Shown here piece after piece: positions 1 to 9,273 of a stretch of DNA of 64,000 bases (position 1 is the stretch's first letter; each line of letters opens with the position of its first letter). The stretch is from Agrobacterium tumefaciens str. B6 (GTDB lineage Bacteria; Pseudomonadota; Alphaproteobacteria; Rhizobiales; Rhizobiaceae). The stretch covers positions 1 to 64,000 of the forward strand of contig NZ_LMVK01000052.1 in assembly GCF_001541315.1 (NCBI RefSeq), written 5' to 3'. Under the pieces are notes generated by a model. The model was not told the DNA's origin and ran no database searches. It worked only from the letters and a program-made list of their open reading frames with translations. The position numbers and the translations under genes are program-made.

Positions 1-294
1 CTATACCGTCGGCTCCGGCCTCTCACCGGATCTGCTGACCTTCCGGCTTTGGAGACCGGAAGCGCTCGCGGGCTCCGGGAAAAATCCCGATACCGCCGGT
101 GGGGAATTGCACCCCGCCCTGAGAACATTGCCAACATAAGTTATCAAATGGGAAGGAAGCAAGCGGCAATATTTTGCCAGATTCTGCGCGCATGAAACGG
201 ATATCCCGATTATATCCGAGACCGGGTATTTCATTTCGGTATGAGAATTGTCTGCGGTGAGAGACCCGACGGGGCGGTTACGGGTAGCGCAACC
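1..294. other. left edge, no recognised gene
   Basis: This stretch lies outside the insertion sequence that begins at 295. A 77-codon minus-strand frame crosses it, but its product resembles nothing I know and shows no clear start signal, so I do not call it. It may be the interrupted remainder of whatever the IS landed in. Confidence 0.4.
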
Positions 295-1100
295 GGCGAT
301 GTCACGTTGTCTGCGGCTTAACGGTTGGCGGATAATTGGGCGGGATGAGCTCGACGACGATCAGTTACAAGAACCACCGCTTTCCGCCGCAGATCATCGC
401 CCATGCCGTTTGGCTGTATTTCCGGTTTCCATTGAGTCTGCGGTTGGTCGAGGAAATGCTGTTGGAGCGAGGCATTGTCGTATCTTACGAAACGATCCGG
501 CGATGGGGCCATAAATTCGGGGCGGCTTATGCCAAGCAGTTGCGCAGAAAGAAGCCGTCACAACAGGATATCTGGTATTTGGACGAGGGGGCGATTTCCA
601 TCGGCGGCCGGAAACATTGGCCTTGGCGTGCCGTTGACCGGGACGGCTACGTTCTCGACGAGATCGTCCAGGCCCGCCGCGATACCAAGGCAGCCAAGCG
701 ATTGCTGGTCAGGCTGCTGAAGAAGCAGGGCCTTTCGCCAAAGCGCATCGTCAGCGACAAACTGCACTCATACGGAGCAGCAAGGCGGGATGTAATGCCC
801 GGCGTCGAACATCGATCACACAAGGACCTGAACAATCGCGCGGAGAATTCTCACGTGCCGCTTCGAAAACGAGAGCGGATGATGCAGGGCTTCCGTTCCG
901 TCGGCGGCTTGCAACGTTTTATCCCGGTCTTCTCAGCAGTCAGAAATCTCTTCGTGCCGCCACATCAGAAACGCTCAGCCCTGGCCACCCACATTCATCG
1001 CATCCGCGCAATGGCGCATTGGAAAGTCGTGACCGGCGCAACTGCGTAAGCTCATCGGCAAACGCCTTGTCGGGGATTAAGCGAACAACGTGACATCGCC
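295..1100 (+). mobile_element. IS6-family insertion sequence
   Basis: An 806-bp element bounded by inverted repeats. The left end begins GGCGATGTCACGTTGT at 295 and the right end is its exact complement ending at 1100. The 16-bp identical tips are followed by weaker similarity (CTGCGGCTTAA against TCGCTTAA). One transposase gene fills the interior. IS6 elements normally leave 8-bp target duplications. Here only AACC (291-294 and 1101-1104) is repeated, which suggests recombination or deletion after insertion. Confidence 0.85.
345..1049 (+). CDS. IS6-family DDE transposase
   Basis: A 234-residue protein of normal IS6 length that should catalyse cointegrate-type transposition of the surrounding element. 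An N-terminal helix-turn-helix-like segment (about residues 30-60, around SYETIRRW) precedes the catalytic core. D80 lies in the WYLDE block, D138 in IVSDK and E167 in NNRAENSH, giving an apparently intact DDE triad. I use the ATG at 345; a TTG nine bases earlier is possible. The frame has no interruption, so the element may still be active. Confidence 0.9.
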   Translation: MSSTTISYKNHRFPPQIIAHAVWLYFRFPLSLRLVEEMLLERGIVVSYETIRRWGHKFGAAYAKQLRRKKPSQQDIWYLDEGAISIGGRKHWPWRAVDRDGYVLDEIVQARRDTKAAKRLLVRLLKKQGLSPKRIVSDKLHSYGAARRDVMPGVEHRSHKDLNNRAENSHVPLRKRERMMQGFRSVGGLQRFIPVFSAVRNLFVPPHQKRSALATHIHRIRAMAHWKVVTGATA

Positions 1101-1250
1101 AACCATCGTGAAAGCTTCGCTATCAACATTCTCGTCAATGATCCACAGGTCCTTCCATATCTGAACCTGGCAGCACAGGGCTATACCCTGCAGGTGAACT
1201 CACAAACATCCATAGAGAGCCAGACATTAAGCGCTGTAAACGTCGTGTAA
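1101..1250 (+). pseudogene. 3' remnant of a gene cut by the IS
   Basis: The frame entering from the IS right end stays open for 49 codons and stops with TAA at 1248-1250. The product reads like real protein (for example INILVNDPQVLPYLNLAAQG) and has no start codon of its own, as expected for the tail of an interrupted gene. I do not recognise the family. The lost 5' part is not evident left of the IS. Confidence 0.35.
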
Positions 1251-1338
1251 AGTTGGATAAATTGTAGGCTTGGTGGCGAAAGTCCATCTTGAACGCGGAA
1301 GAGAACAGCAGCTTCCATCCAACACCCACGATGGGCGG

Positions 1339-2625
1339 TTAAATCACTGCCCTAGCATCTCGCGAACTCGCAGGGATAACGATTTCCACGCGTAGTCCAC
1401 CTGACGGCGTATTGCTGGCTGTTGCGCAGCCGCCATGCCATTCGGCAGCGCGGCGGGTGATGGCGAGGCCGAGGCCAAAGCCTGAGCGCGTCGTGACGGT
1501 GGAGCTCTGTGAGAACGGTTGGAAAATAGCGTCCAGTTCCGCGTCCGGTACGCCAGGTCCCGCATCTTGGATCGAGAGTGAAAGTTGCTGACCGTGTACT
1601 TCCGAAGTGACGAGAACAGATGTCTTGTCTCTGGTGTAGGCAATTGCATTGCGGATCACGTTTTCTAGCGCCCGGTAAATCAATTCACCGTTGACGAAAG
1701 CAACGAATGTGTCGACACCTTCATATTGAACCCTAATATCGCGTGACTGACCTTCGAAACTCGCATCCTCGACAATCTCCCTCACGAGATCGACAACATC
1801 CAGTGTTTGTCGATCAAAGCGCGGAGCGTTTCGTTCCGAAAGTCTCGCCAGGGTTAGAATTCCCCCGACCAATTCATCTAAGCGTTCGACTTCTCGTCCC
1901 ATTCGCTCGATCATTGCGGTCAACCGCGCCGGGTTTTGTTGCAAGACGCCGATAGCCGCCTGTAATCTTGACAGGGGTGAGCGTATCTCGTGAGAGACAT
2001 CGTGAAACAACTGTTGCTGTGCAATCTGGAGTTCCTGAAGACGTGCTGCCGTAGTGTCGAGGTCGTGCGCCAGAGAGGCGACTTCGTCGCGCTTGCTGCC
2101 AATTGTATGTGCTATTCGAACATCGAGTTGACCATTTGCTATGGCTCGCAGCCCATATCGGAGTTGCTCCACAGGGGTGATAAAGTACCGGGCGAGCCAG
2201 TAAGCAGCAGCAGCGGCTGCCATGAGTGCGGCCAGCCATGGCACTGTCCGCGGCCAGGTTTTCGAAAGCACACCCTGAGGCGATCCAGCAATCTCGACCT
2301 CGTAGCAATTCCCGTCTCTCACCGCGTTCACAATTAAGTCACGTTCCGCCTTGCCAACACAGTCGATTGCTGAACCAACCGGACTGATGCGGATGGATAA
2401 CGCGCGACCGGTACGCTGCATGGCCTCCACTAGCCTCATTGCAGCGTCTAAGCCACCAGATTGCAGGACCTGGGCCGTTGTTTCCAGGACAAGCCTGTGT
2501 TCGCGGTTGGCGACTTCTTCTTCAAAAGGGGATTGGAACATGGTGCTAATTGCAAACAGCAGTGCTATCGACCCTGCCATGGCAAGCCAGACCACGCTGA
2601 AAAATTTCCAGAATAGTCGATGCAT
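1339..2625 (-). CDS. sensor histidine kinase
   Basis: A 428-residue membrane histidine kinase of the EnvZ/CpxA/RstB class. It has a TM helix at about 7-29, a periplasmic sensor of roughly 95 residues, a second TM helix at about 127-147, then a HAMP linker. The dimerisation H-box contains SHEIRSPL with phosphoacceptor H212. The ATPase domain shows the N box NVIRNAIAYT, G1 DAGPGVP and G2 GFGLGLAI. The ATG at 2625 lies 2 bp after the response-regulator stop codon; a longer start would overlap that gene. The two form an operon, and the divergent RND genes are the likely targets. Confidence 0.92.
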   Translation of the reverse strand: MHRLFWKFFSVVWLAMAGSIALLFAISTMFQSPFEEEVANREHRLVLETTAQVLQSGGLDAAMRLVEAMQRTGRALSIRISPVGSAIDCVGKAERDLIVNAVRDGNCYEVEIAGSPQGVLSKTWPRTVPWLAALMAAAAAAYWLARYFITPVEQLRYGLRAIANGQLDVRIAHTIGSKRDEVASLAHDLDTTAARLQELQIAQQQLFHDVSHEIRSPLSRLQAAIGVLQQNPARLTAMIERMGREVERLDELVGGILTLARLSERNAPRFDRQTLDVVDLVREIVEDASFEGQSRDIRVQYEGVDTFVAFVNGELIYRALENVIRNAIAYTRDKTSVLVTSEVHGQQLSLSIQDAGPGVPDAELDAIFQPFSQSSTVTTRSGFGLGLAITRRAAEWHGGCATASNTPSGGLRVEIVIPASSRDARAVI

Positions 2626-2627
2626 CA

Positions 2628-3323
2628 CTAGTCCTCTAACAGCTGATAGCCGCGGCCTCTTACAGCCTGAATCCACGGCTGCCCGTCTTCGCGGGTTCCG
2701 AGCTTTTGGCGGATACTGCTGATATGGACATCGATGCGGCGATCAAATGCGGTCAGCGGCTTGCCGAAGGCGCGCAATGAGATATCCTGTTTGGAAACCA
2801 ACTGGCCGGAAGAACGCACAAGCACCTCGAGCAGACTGAACTCGGTGCCGGTCAGTTCGAGCTGGGTACCGGACCACTCTGCTCTGCGGGTTGAGGGATA
2901 TAGCATCAGCGCGCCCGTTTTCAGCACCTCCAGCCCACCATCCCGTTCGCTTCGGCTAGATCGACGAAGAATCGCGCGGATTCGAGCGGCCAGTTCTCCC
3001 GGCGAACAGGGTTTGGCGACATAATCGTCCGCGCCAAGATTAAGCCCGGAAATACGATCAATGTCATCACCGCGGGCCGTCAACATCAAAACCGGGACAT
3101 CGCTAACCTGCCGGATTTTCCGCAACACATCGAGGCCGTTCATACGGGGCATCATGATGTCGAGGACAATGAGATCGAGTGACGTCGTTTTTGCTACAAC
3201 GACACCGGTTCTGCCGTCGTCTGTGGTGTCAACCGCGAAGCCTTCTTCGGTCAGGTATTCGCAGAGCAGATTTGTAAGCTCGATGTCATCATCGATTAAA
3301 AGCACCTTAGGCATGTCTTGCAT
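2628..3323 (-). CDS. OmpR/PhoB-family response regulator
   Basis: A 231-residue regulator. The receiver domain has the acidic pocket D11-D13, phosphoacceptor D55 in LIVLDIMMP, T82 and K104. The C-terminal winged helix ends in the usual VRGRGYQL motif. It is the first gene of a two-gene operon with the kinase at 2625. It is divergently transcribed from the RND efflux operon at 3461, as in CpxR- or RstA-like systems that control envelope or efflux functions. A start at codon 4 (3314) is also possible. That it controls the efflux genes is inferred from position. Confidence 0.93.
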   Translation of the reverse strand: MQDMPKVLLIDDDIELTNLLCEYLTEEGFAVDTTDDGRTGVVVAKTTSLDLIVLDIMMPRMNGLDVLRKIRQVSDVPVLMLTARGDDIDRISGLNLGADDYVAKPCSPGELAARIRAILRRSSRSERDGGLEVLKTGALMLYPSTRRAEWSGTQLELTGTEFSLLEVLVRSSGQLVSKQDISLRAFGKPLTAFDRRIDVHISSIRQKLGTREDGQPWIQAVRGRGYQLLED

Positions 3324-3460
3324 CCGTCGCGTCGATGCTTGAATTCTTTAAGGCATGACGCCCGCAAATACAGCAGTTTTACATAACTTAACACGTTCTT
3401 GACCGACATTAACATCGCGATCCCTATAGTGCAGCCGACAGCTTAAAGGCAGCCCGGATC
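3324..3460. promoter_or_regulatory. divergent promoter region, two-component/RND operons
   Basis: A 137-bp AT-richer gap between the divergent response regulator and the outer-membrane-factor gene. It must hold promoters for both operons and is the natural place for response-regulator sites. I could not single out a convincing direct repeat. Confidence 0.5.
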
Positions 3461-4885
3461 ATGCGTATAGTCTTCTCTTCAGGTTCCGTCCTCGCGACGT
3501 TGGCGGTACTCAGCGGTTGTACCGCCCTTGGCACCCTCAAACCTTCAAGTTCCGTCGTGTCAGCCTATTGGCACGCGACTCTCCCGCATGGAGGACGCCC
3601 TACTGATCTCGTCGCGTGGTGGGCAAGCTTTAAAGATCCTTCGCTGACGGAATTGCTAACACTGGCGGAACGGGAAAATCCGACCGTTCAAGAAGCCGTC
3701 GGCAATATCGACAAGGCGCGTGCGACGCTCGACAGCGCACGTGCGGGCCTCTTCCCGTCGCTGGATGGGTCTGCCTCTGCATCGCGCGGGGGCAACAAAG
3801 GCGATGACCTCAATAAGATTGTAGCCGGAACGAACAAAAGTGGTGGTTTCGACGCGGCCTGGGAACTTGATTTGTTCGGCAAGACCAAGAAAGAAACACA
3901 GGCTGCGGCTTCGAGAGCCCGAGGCAAAGTCTGGTCATGGCATGACGCGCGGATTTCCGTCGCAGCCGAGGTCGGTGATTACTACGTCCAGTATCGCGCG
4001 TGTCGCCAGTTGGAACAGCTTTACCGCGACGAGCTCGCGTCGCAGAGAGAGACACTACGCGCCACTGAAAAGTCAGCACAGTCCGGCTTCACGTCAACTG
4101 CGGATTTGGCGCTCTCCCGCGCAAGTGCGGCGACATCCTCGTCAAATTTGACCGCCCAACGTGGTGACTGCGAAATCATCATCAAGTCACTGGTCCAACT
4201 GACTGCTACCGATGAAGTGGTGATCAGAAAATTGCTGGACCAGGGGAAAAGTAGCATTCCACAGCCTTCATCGTTGCGGATCGCCTCTGTACCGGCGGAG
4301 GTTTTGAGGCAACGGCCTGACGTCAATGCGCTGGAAGCAGAGGTCGCAGCAACGGTTTCGGATGTTGGCGCGGCAAAGGCCGACCTTTATCCAAGTCTCA
4401 GCTTGACTGGATCCATTTCAATCAGCGAATCCACCGTAACCGACAGATCGATACCGTGGTCCTTTGGTCCTGCATTGTCGATACCGCTGTTTGATGGCGG
4501 CACCAAAAGGGCTGCCGTCAGAAGTGCAGTGGCGGATTACGATGTTGCTGTAGCAAGTTACAAGTCCGGCGTCTTGACGGCTGTCGCAGACGTGGAAACA
4601 GCCCTCATTCGCGTCAACACGGCTTTGAAGCGTATCGGCGATGCCAAGACGGCCGCTGATAACTATCAAAGCTATTTCCGCTCGGTCGATGAGAATTGGA
4701 AATCTGGTGGCGTCAGCATCCTCGACCGGGAAGAGGCGCGTCGCTCGGCACAGTCTGCCGCCATCACCCTCATCGAAATCAGGCGCGACGCGGTCCGATA
4801 CTGGATCGCACTCTACAAGTCCCTGGGAGGCGGTTGGTCCGCTTCGCCTGGCGCCTCGAATACCCTTATGACTGGAACACACTGA
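3461..4885 (+). CDS. RND efflux outer-membrane factor (NodT family lipoprotein)
   Basis: A 474-residue TolC-like outer-membrane channel. The N terminus is a lipoprotein signal with lipobox LSGC (lipidated C20). Two duplicated outer-membrane efflux repeats follow, with the family's PSSLRIASVPAEVLRQRPDV block and the later GPALSIPLFDGG block. It should form the exit duct for the downstream adaptor and pump. Its TGA overlaps the ATG of the adaptor gene (ATGA), so the three genes are translationally coupled. The substrate cannot be read from sequence. Confidence 0.92.
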   Translation: MRIVFSSGSVLATLAVLSGCTALGTLKPSSSVVSAYWHATLPHGGRPTDLVAWWASFKDPSLTELLTLAERENPTVQEAVGNIDKARATLDSARAGLFPSLDGSASASRGGNKGDDLNKIVAGTNKSGGFDAAWELDLFGKTKKETQAAASRARGKVWSWHDARISVAAEVGDYYVQYRACRQLEQLYRDELASQRETLRATEKSAQSGFTSTADLALSRASAATSSSNLTAQRGDCEIIIKSLVQLTATDEVVIRKLLDQGKSSIPQPSSLRIASVPAEVLRQRPDVNALEAEVAATVSDVGAAKADLYPSLSLTGSISISESTVTDRSIPWSFGPALSIPLFDGGTKRAAVRSAVADYDVAVASYKSGVLTAVADVETALIRVNTALKRIGDAKTAADNYQSYFRSVDENWKSGGVSILDREEARRSAQSAAITLIEIRRDAVRYWIALYKSLGGGWSASPGASNTLMTGTH

Positions 4886-6006
4886 TGCGTAGATCCGCTT
4901 TTACCTCTCTCGCCATGGCCCTTGCCGTAACTTTCCTGCCGCAGTCGGCCCGTAGCGAAGACTCCGCACAGACCGGCTCTCAAGCTGCAGCATTGACAGT
5001 GAGCGTCTCCAACCCTCAGCTCTTGAACTGGCCGGTGACTATTACCGCGAGTGGTCGACTTGCCGCATGGGATGAAGCGGTCATCGCCGCTGAGGTTAGC
5101 GGCTTTAAAATCATCGACGTCAAAGCAGATATCGGTGCGCTGGTTAAAAAGGGAGACCTGCTGGTGCAGTTCTCCGCTGATACGGCGCAGACGGATTTGG
5201 AACAGCAGCAAGCGACGGTCGAAAAGCAGGAAGCGGCGCTCGATCAAGCGGTTGCGGATGCGGATCGCGCCCGAGGACTGACGGGGTCCGGTGCGTTGTC
5301 GAAGCAGCAAACGACAGAGTATCTGATCAGCGAGCGCAAGGCGAAAGCCGACGTCCTCTCTGCGAAAGCTGCGCTGGCATCTTCGCAACTGACACTGGAC
5401 CGGACAAAGGTTTACGCCGTCGATGACGGGATCATATCTGCGCGTTCGGCATCTCTCGGTAACGTCGCGAATGCCGGTGACGAACTGTTCAAGCTCATCC
5501 GGCAAAGCAGGGTCGAATGGCAAGCGGAGTTGCCGGTAAAGCGGTTGGCCGATGTAAAGCAAGGAACGAAAGCAGTTATACCGACCCCTGACGGCAATAT
5601 TAGCGGCGAGGTTAGGTTGGTTTCACCCACCACGTCGACAAATAATGGTAGGGTCACGGTTTATGTGACCCTCCAGCCCGAGGCAGGAACGCAAACCCCG
5701 AAGACCGGCATACTCGCCAGCGGCTACTTCGAGTTCGACCACACCGATGCGCTGACAGTGCCAGCGACCGCCATCACGCTCCGGGACGGGTTTTCCTATG
5801 TCTTCATTTTGAATGAGGCTGAGAAGGTGACCGTTGCGCGGAAGCGCGTCGAGACAGGTCGCCGACAGGGCGACCGTGTCGAGATTGTTTCTGGTATCGA
5901 AAAGGCGGACAAAGTCGTCACAGCAGGTGGTGCTTTCCTCGCAGATGGCTCAGTTGTGCGAGTGTCCGACGGCGCCACGATTGCCAAAAAGGAGGAAGCA
6001 AAGTGA
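4885..6006 (+). CDS. RND efflux periplasmic adaptor
   Basis: A 373-residue membrane-fusion protein linking the inner-membrane pump to the outer-membrane channel. A signal peptide ends near SARSED. Then come a biotinyl/lipoyl-like half motif (VKADIGALVKKGDLLVQF), an alpha-hairpin coiled coil rich in Gln, Ala and Glu (about residues 105-170), the second lipoyl half and a beta-barrel domain. The ATG at 4885 overlaps the preceding stop. A longer frame exists upstream but would lie inside the previous gene. The stop overlaps the GTG of the pump gene. Confidence 0.92.
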   Translation: MRRSAFTSLAMALAVTFLPQSARSEDSAQTGSQAAALTVSVSNPQLLNWPVTITASGRLAAWDEAVIAAEVSGFKIIDVKADIGALVKKGDLLVQFSADTAQTDLEQQQATVEKQEAALDQAVADADRARGLTGSGALSKQQTTEYLISERKAKADVLSAKAALASSQLTLDRTKVYAVDDGIISARSASLGNVANAGDELFKLIRQSRVEWQAELPVKRLADVKQGTKAVIPTPDGNISGEVRLVSPTTSTNNGRVTVYVTLQPEAGTQTPKTGILASGYFEFDHTDALTVPATAITLRDGFSYVFILNEAEKVTVARKRVETGRRQGDRVEIVSGIEKADKVVTAGGAFLADGSVVRVSDGATIAKKEEAK

Positions 6007-9000
6007 ATTTTTCCTCATGGTCCATCCGCAATCCCGTCCCGCCCGTTCTGCTTTTCGTCCTGTTGACCGCCTGTGGTCTGTGGGCCTTCAATCGCCTCGA
6101 CGTCCAGAATTTCCCCGATATGGACCTTCCAACGATCGAGATCAGTGCTTCACTGGATGGGGCGGCGGCGTCTCAGCTCGAAACGGAAGTGGCTCGCAAG
6201 ATCGAGGATGAACTGACGGGCCTTTCCAAGCTGGACTCCGTCACAACAACGATCACGGATGGTTCTGTTAGCATCTCTGTTGCCTTCCAGGTTGGAAAGG
6301 ACACCCAGGAAGCACTGGATGAGGTCAAGAGTGCTGTCGACCAGGCAAAGAACGACCTGCCGGAAGAAATGAACGCACCGACCGTTTCGAAACAGTCGTT
6401 GAACGCCTCGCCGCTCATCACCTACGTCGTACATTCAGACAAATTGGATTCTGCAGAGCTTTCTTGGTTCATCGACAACGATCTGTCGCGCGCGCTGATG
6501 GCTGTGGACGGTGTTGGTGAAGTCGGTCGCCTTGGCGGGGTCGATAGAGAAGTGAGGGTAGAGCTCAACGCAAATCTCCTCGATGGCCTTGGTTTGACCG
6601 CGAATGATGTTAACAGCCAGGTCGAAGCGGTGCAGTCCGATTTGTCTGGTGGCAAGGGCAGAATTGGCGGCGAAAGTCAGTCTGTCCGGACGCTGGCAAC
6701 GGCAAACAGTGTAGAACAGCTCCGATCATTGCCCATACCTCTGCCTGCCGGGAGTTGGGTTCGACTGGACGAACTCGGAACGGTGACAGATACCCACAAC
6801 GATCTTACCTCACTTGCCTACCTGAATGGCAAACCCGTGATTGCCGCTCAGATCAAGCGTTCAAAAGGATATTCGGATACGGCGGTCACCGAGAAAGTTC
6901 GCGACGCGATGAAGGTATTTGCCGCGGCCAATCCGGGCGTGACAATCGAAGAAGCCTACAACACCATCGTACCCACCGAGCAAAACTACGAATCCTCGAT
7001 GCACATGGTCTATGAGGGCGCGCTCATCGCCGTTTTCGTCGTGTGGCTGTTTCTGCGCGACTGGCGTGCGACGCTTCTCGCGGCTGTTGCCCTGCCGCTG
7101 TCGATCATACCGACTTTCCTTGTGATGTATCTGCTTGGCTATACGTTGAACACGATTACACTGCTGGCGATTTCACTCGTGGTCGGGATTCTCGTGGATG
7201 ACGCCATTGTCGAGATAGAAAATATCGAGCGACATCTCAACATGGGTAAAAGCCCCTTCGAGGCGGCGATGGAGGCAGCTGACGAAATCGGCCTGGCTGT
7301 TATTGCCACCACGTTTACCTTGGTCGCGGTTTTCCTCCCAACCGCTTTCATGGGCGGTATTCCCGGCATCATCTTCAAGCAGTTCGGTATTACGGCGTCG
7401 GTTGCTGTTCTAGCCTCGCTTCTGGTCGCGCGGTTGGTAACGCCAATGATGGCGGCGTATATGATGAAGGCCAGTGGCAAGAAGCACGAAGAGGACGGTC
7501 GCCTGATGCGCGGTTACCTCTGGCTGGTAAAGGGTGCATTACGCCGCCGCTGGATTCCAGTGCTTGGGACGGTCGGGTTTCTGGCATTTACGATCCTGCT
7601 GTTGTCTCATTTGTCGACGGGCTTTTTCCCGGCCTCTGACGACAGCCAAACGCAAATTACCCTCACCACGCCATATGGATCGACAATTGAAGCGACTGAC
7701 GAGGCTGCCCGAAAAGCGTCTGAGATCATCGCAGGCGTAAACCACGTCACCTCGGTGTTTCAGGCAACCGGCACAGCCTCTACGGGCGGGATGAACAGCA
7801 CGTCGAACTCAAGCACCAACAGCGCCACGCTCGTCGTCAATCTGACGCCGATTGACGACCGGGACATAAAGCAGTCACAGATCGAAAATGATTTGCGAAA
7901 AGCCTTGGAACAGTTGCCAGGCGTTCGTCTGGAAATAGGCTCTGGAGGCAACGGGACAAAACTCACGCTGACGCTTGCAGGCGACGACTCTGATCTTCTT
8001 GATAAGGCGGCAGCGAGCCTCGAGGCTGATCTGCGCACGCTTCCAGGCATCGGCAATGTCACCTCTTCCGCGGCCATGCAGACGCCGGAGGTCACCATCA
8101 AACCCGATCTTGCGCAAGCGGCCTCTCTTGGTGTTACGTCCAAGGCCATTGCCGAGGCTATTCGAGTGGCGACGGCGGGTGCCTATGATGCAGCTTTGTC
8201 GAAGCTTAATCTGCCCGAACGCCAGATCGCCATTCGCGTCATGCTTGACAGCGCGAGCCGTCAGTCGCTTGACGCGATCTCACTCGTCCCGGTCGAGGGT
8301 AAGGACAGCAAGGTAGCGCTCGGAGCTATCGCCGATATCTCAATCGGCTCCAGCCCCAGCCAGATCGACCGACTTGACCGATCGCGCAACGTCTCGCTGT
8401 CAGTAGAGCTGAATGGCAGAAGCCTCTCCGAAGTAACCGCAGAGGCCGCACAGTTGCCCAGCTATAAAAACCTGCCGCAGGGTGTGAAATTCGTTGAGCA
8501 GGGCGAGTTGAAACGGCAGAGCGAATTGTTCAGCAGTTTCGGCACCTCCATGGCAATCGGCATTTTCTGCATCTATGCCGTTCTGGTCTTGCTGTTTCAC
8601 GATTTCCTGCAACCCGTCACGATCTTGATGGCGCTGCCGCTGGCGCTTGGCGGCGCACTGTTGCCATTGGTACTGACAGGGACAAGCTTTTCTATGCCAG
8701 CTGTTATCGGTTTGATCTTGCTGATGGGGATTGTATCGAAAAACTCGATCCTCCTCGTGGAGTACGCTATCGAGGCGCGCCGGGCTGGGATGTCTCGCTA
8801 CAATGCCCTTATCGATGCCTGCCACAAGCGAGTACGTCCCATTATCATGACGACCATCGCCATGGCCGGAGGCATGCTGCCGGCGGCGCTTAGTCTCGTC
8901 TCTGGCGATTCAAGCTTTCGTCAACCCATGGGTATCGTTGTCATAGGCGGATTGATTACCTCCACCTTCCTAAGCCTTCTGGTCATTCCTGTGGTGTTCA

Positions 9001-9092
9001 CTTTCCTGGATGACGCGCTTGTATGGCTCAAGGGGAGGATCGGAAGGGGCGAAACCAGGCAGGCAGAGGGATTTTCCACGCCACAAGTCTAA
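6003..9092 (+). CDS. RND efflux transporter
   Basis: A 1029-residue inner-membrane proton antiporter of the AcrB/MexB/MdtB superfamily, at the usual length. Two copies of a 6-TM bundle each follow a large periplasmic loop. TM4 carries the proton-relay Asp pair (GILVDDAIVEIEN). The second half has the family block GIVSKNSILLVEYA. The start is GTG at 6003, in GTGA overlap with the adaptor stop. It is the last gene of the operon; export of toxic organic compounds is the family expectation. Confidence 0.94.
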   Translation: MNFSSWSIRNPVPPVLLFVLLTACGLWAFNRLDVQNFPDMDLPTIEISASLDGAAASQLETEVARKIEDELTGLSKLDSVTTTITDGSVSISVAFQVGKDTQEALDEVKSAVDQAKNDLPEEMNAPTVSKQSLNASPLITYVVHSDKLDSAELSWFIDNDLSRALMAVDGVGEVGRLGGVDREVRVELNANLLDGLGLTANDVNSQVEAVQSDLSGGKGRIGGESQSVRTLATANSVEQLRSLPIPLPAGSWVRLDELGTVTDTHNDLTSLAYLNGKPVIAAQIKRSKGYSDTAVTEKVRDAMKVFAAANPGVTIEEAYNTIVPTEQNYESSMHMVYEGALIAVFVVWLFLRDWRATLLAAVALPLSIIPTFLVMYLLGYTLNTITLLAISLVVGILVDDAIVEIENIERHLNMGKSPFEAAMEAADEIGLAVIATTFTLVAVFLPTAFMGGIPGIIFKQFGITASVAVLASLLVARLVTPMMAAYMMKASGKKHEEDGRLMRGYLWLVKGALRRRWIPVLGTVGFLAFTILLLSHLSTGFFPASDDSQTQITLTTPYGSTIEATDEAARKASEIIAGVNHVTSVFQATGTASTGGMNSTSNSSTNSATLVVNLTPIDDRDIKQSQIENDLRKALEQLPGVRLEIGSGGNGTKLTLTLAGDDSDLLDKAAASLEADLRTLPGIGNVTSSAAMQTPEVTIKPDLAQAASLGVTSKAIAEAIRVATAGAYDAALSKLNLPERQIAIRVMLDSASRQSLDAISLVPVEGKDSKVALGAIADISIGSSPSQIDRLDRSRNVSLSVELNGRSLSEVTAEAAQLPSYKNLPQGVKFVEQGELKRQSELFSSFGTSMAIGIFCIYAVLVLLFHDFLQPVTILMALPLALGGALLPLVLTGTSFSMPAVIGLILLMGIVSKNSILLVEYAIEARRAGMSRYNALIDACHKRVRPIIMTTIAMAGGMLPAALSLVSGDSSFRQPMGIVVIGGLITSTFLSLLVIPVVFTFLDDALVWLKGRIGRGETRQAEGFSTPQV

Positions 9093-9183
9093 CGCGTGCA
9101 GGACCTGCCGGGGGGCCCGGCGCTATATGGGGCGGCAACCACCCCATCTTGTTCTGACCCCTGAAACACTTCGCGAATGCCAG

Positions 9184-9212
9184 CGACCTCGATGTCCGCG
9201 ACATCGAGGTCG
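9184..9212. other. perfect 13-bp inverted repeat
   Basis: CGACCTCGATGTC, a 3-nt loop, then GACATCGAGGTCG form an uninterrupted hairpin between the convergent RND and hipA-like genes. It could act as a bidirectional terminator, although no T-tract follows on either strand. It is otherwise unexplained. Confidence 0.45.
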
Positions 9213-9273
9213 ACGGTCGCGCCGGTGATCGGGCTGGCCGGGGACGGAGCGAAACTGTGTAGGAAGGTTTTCG

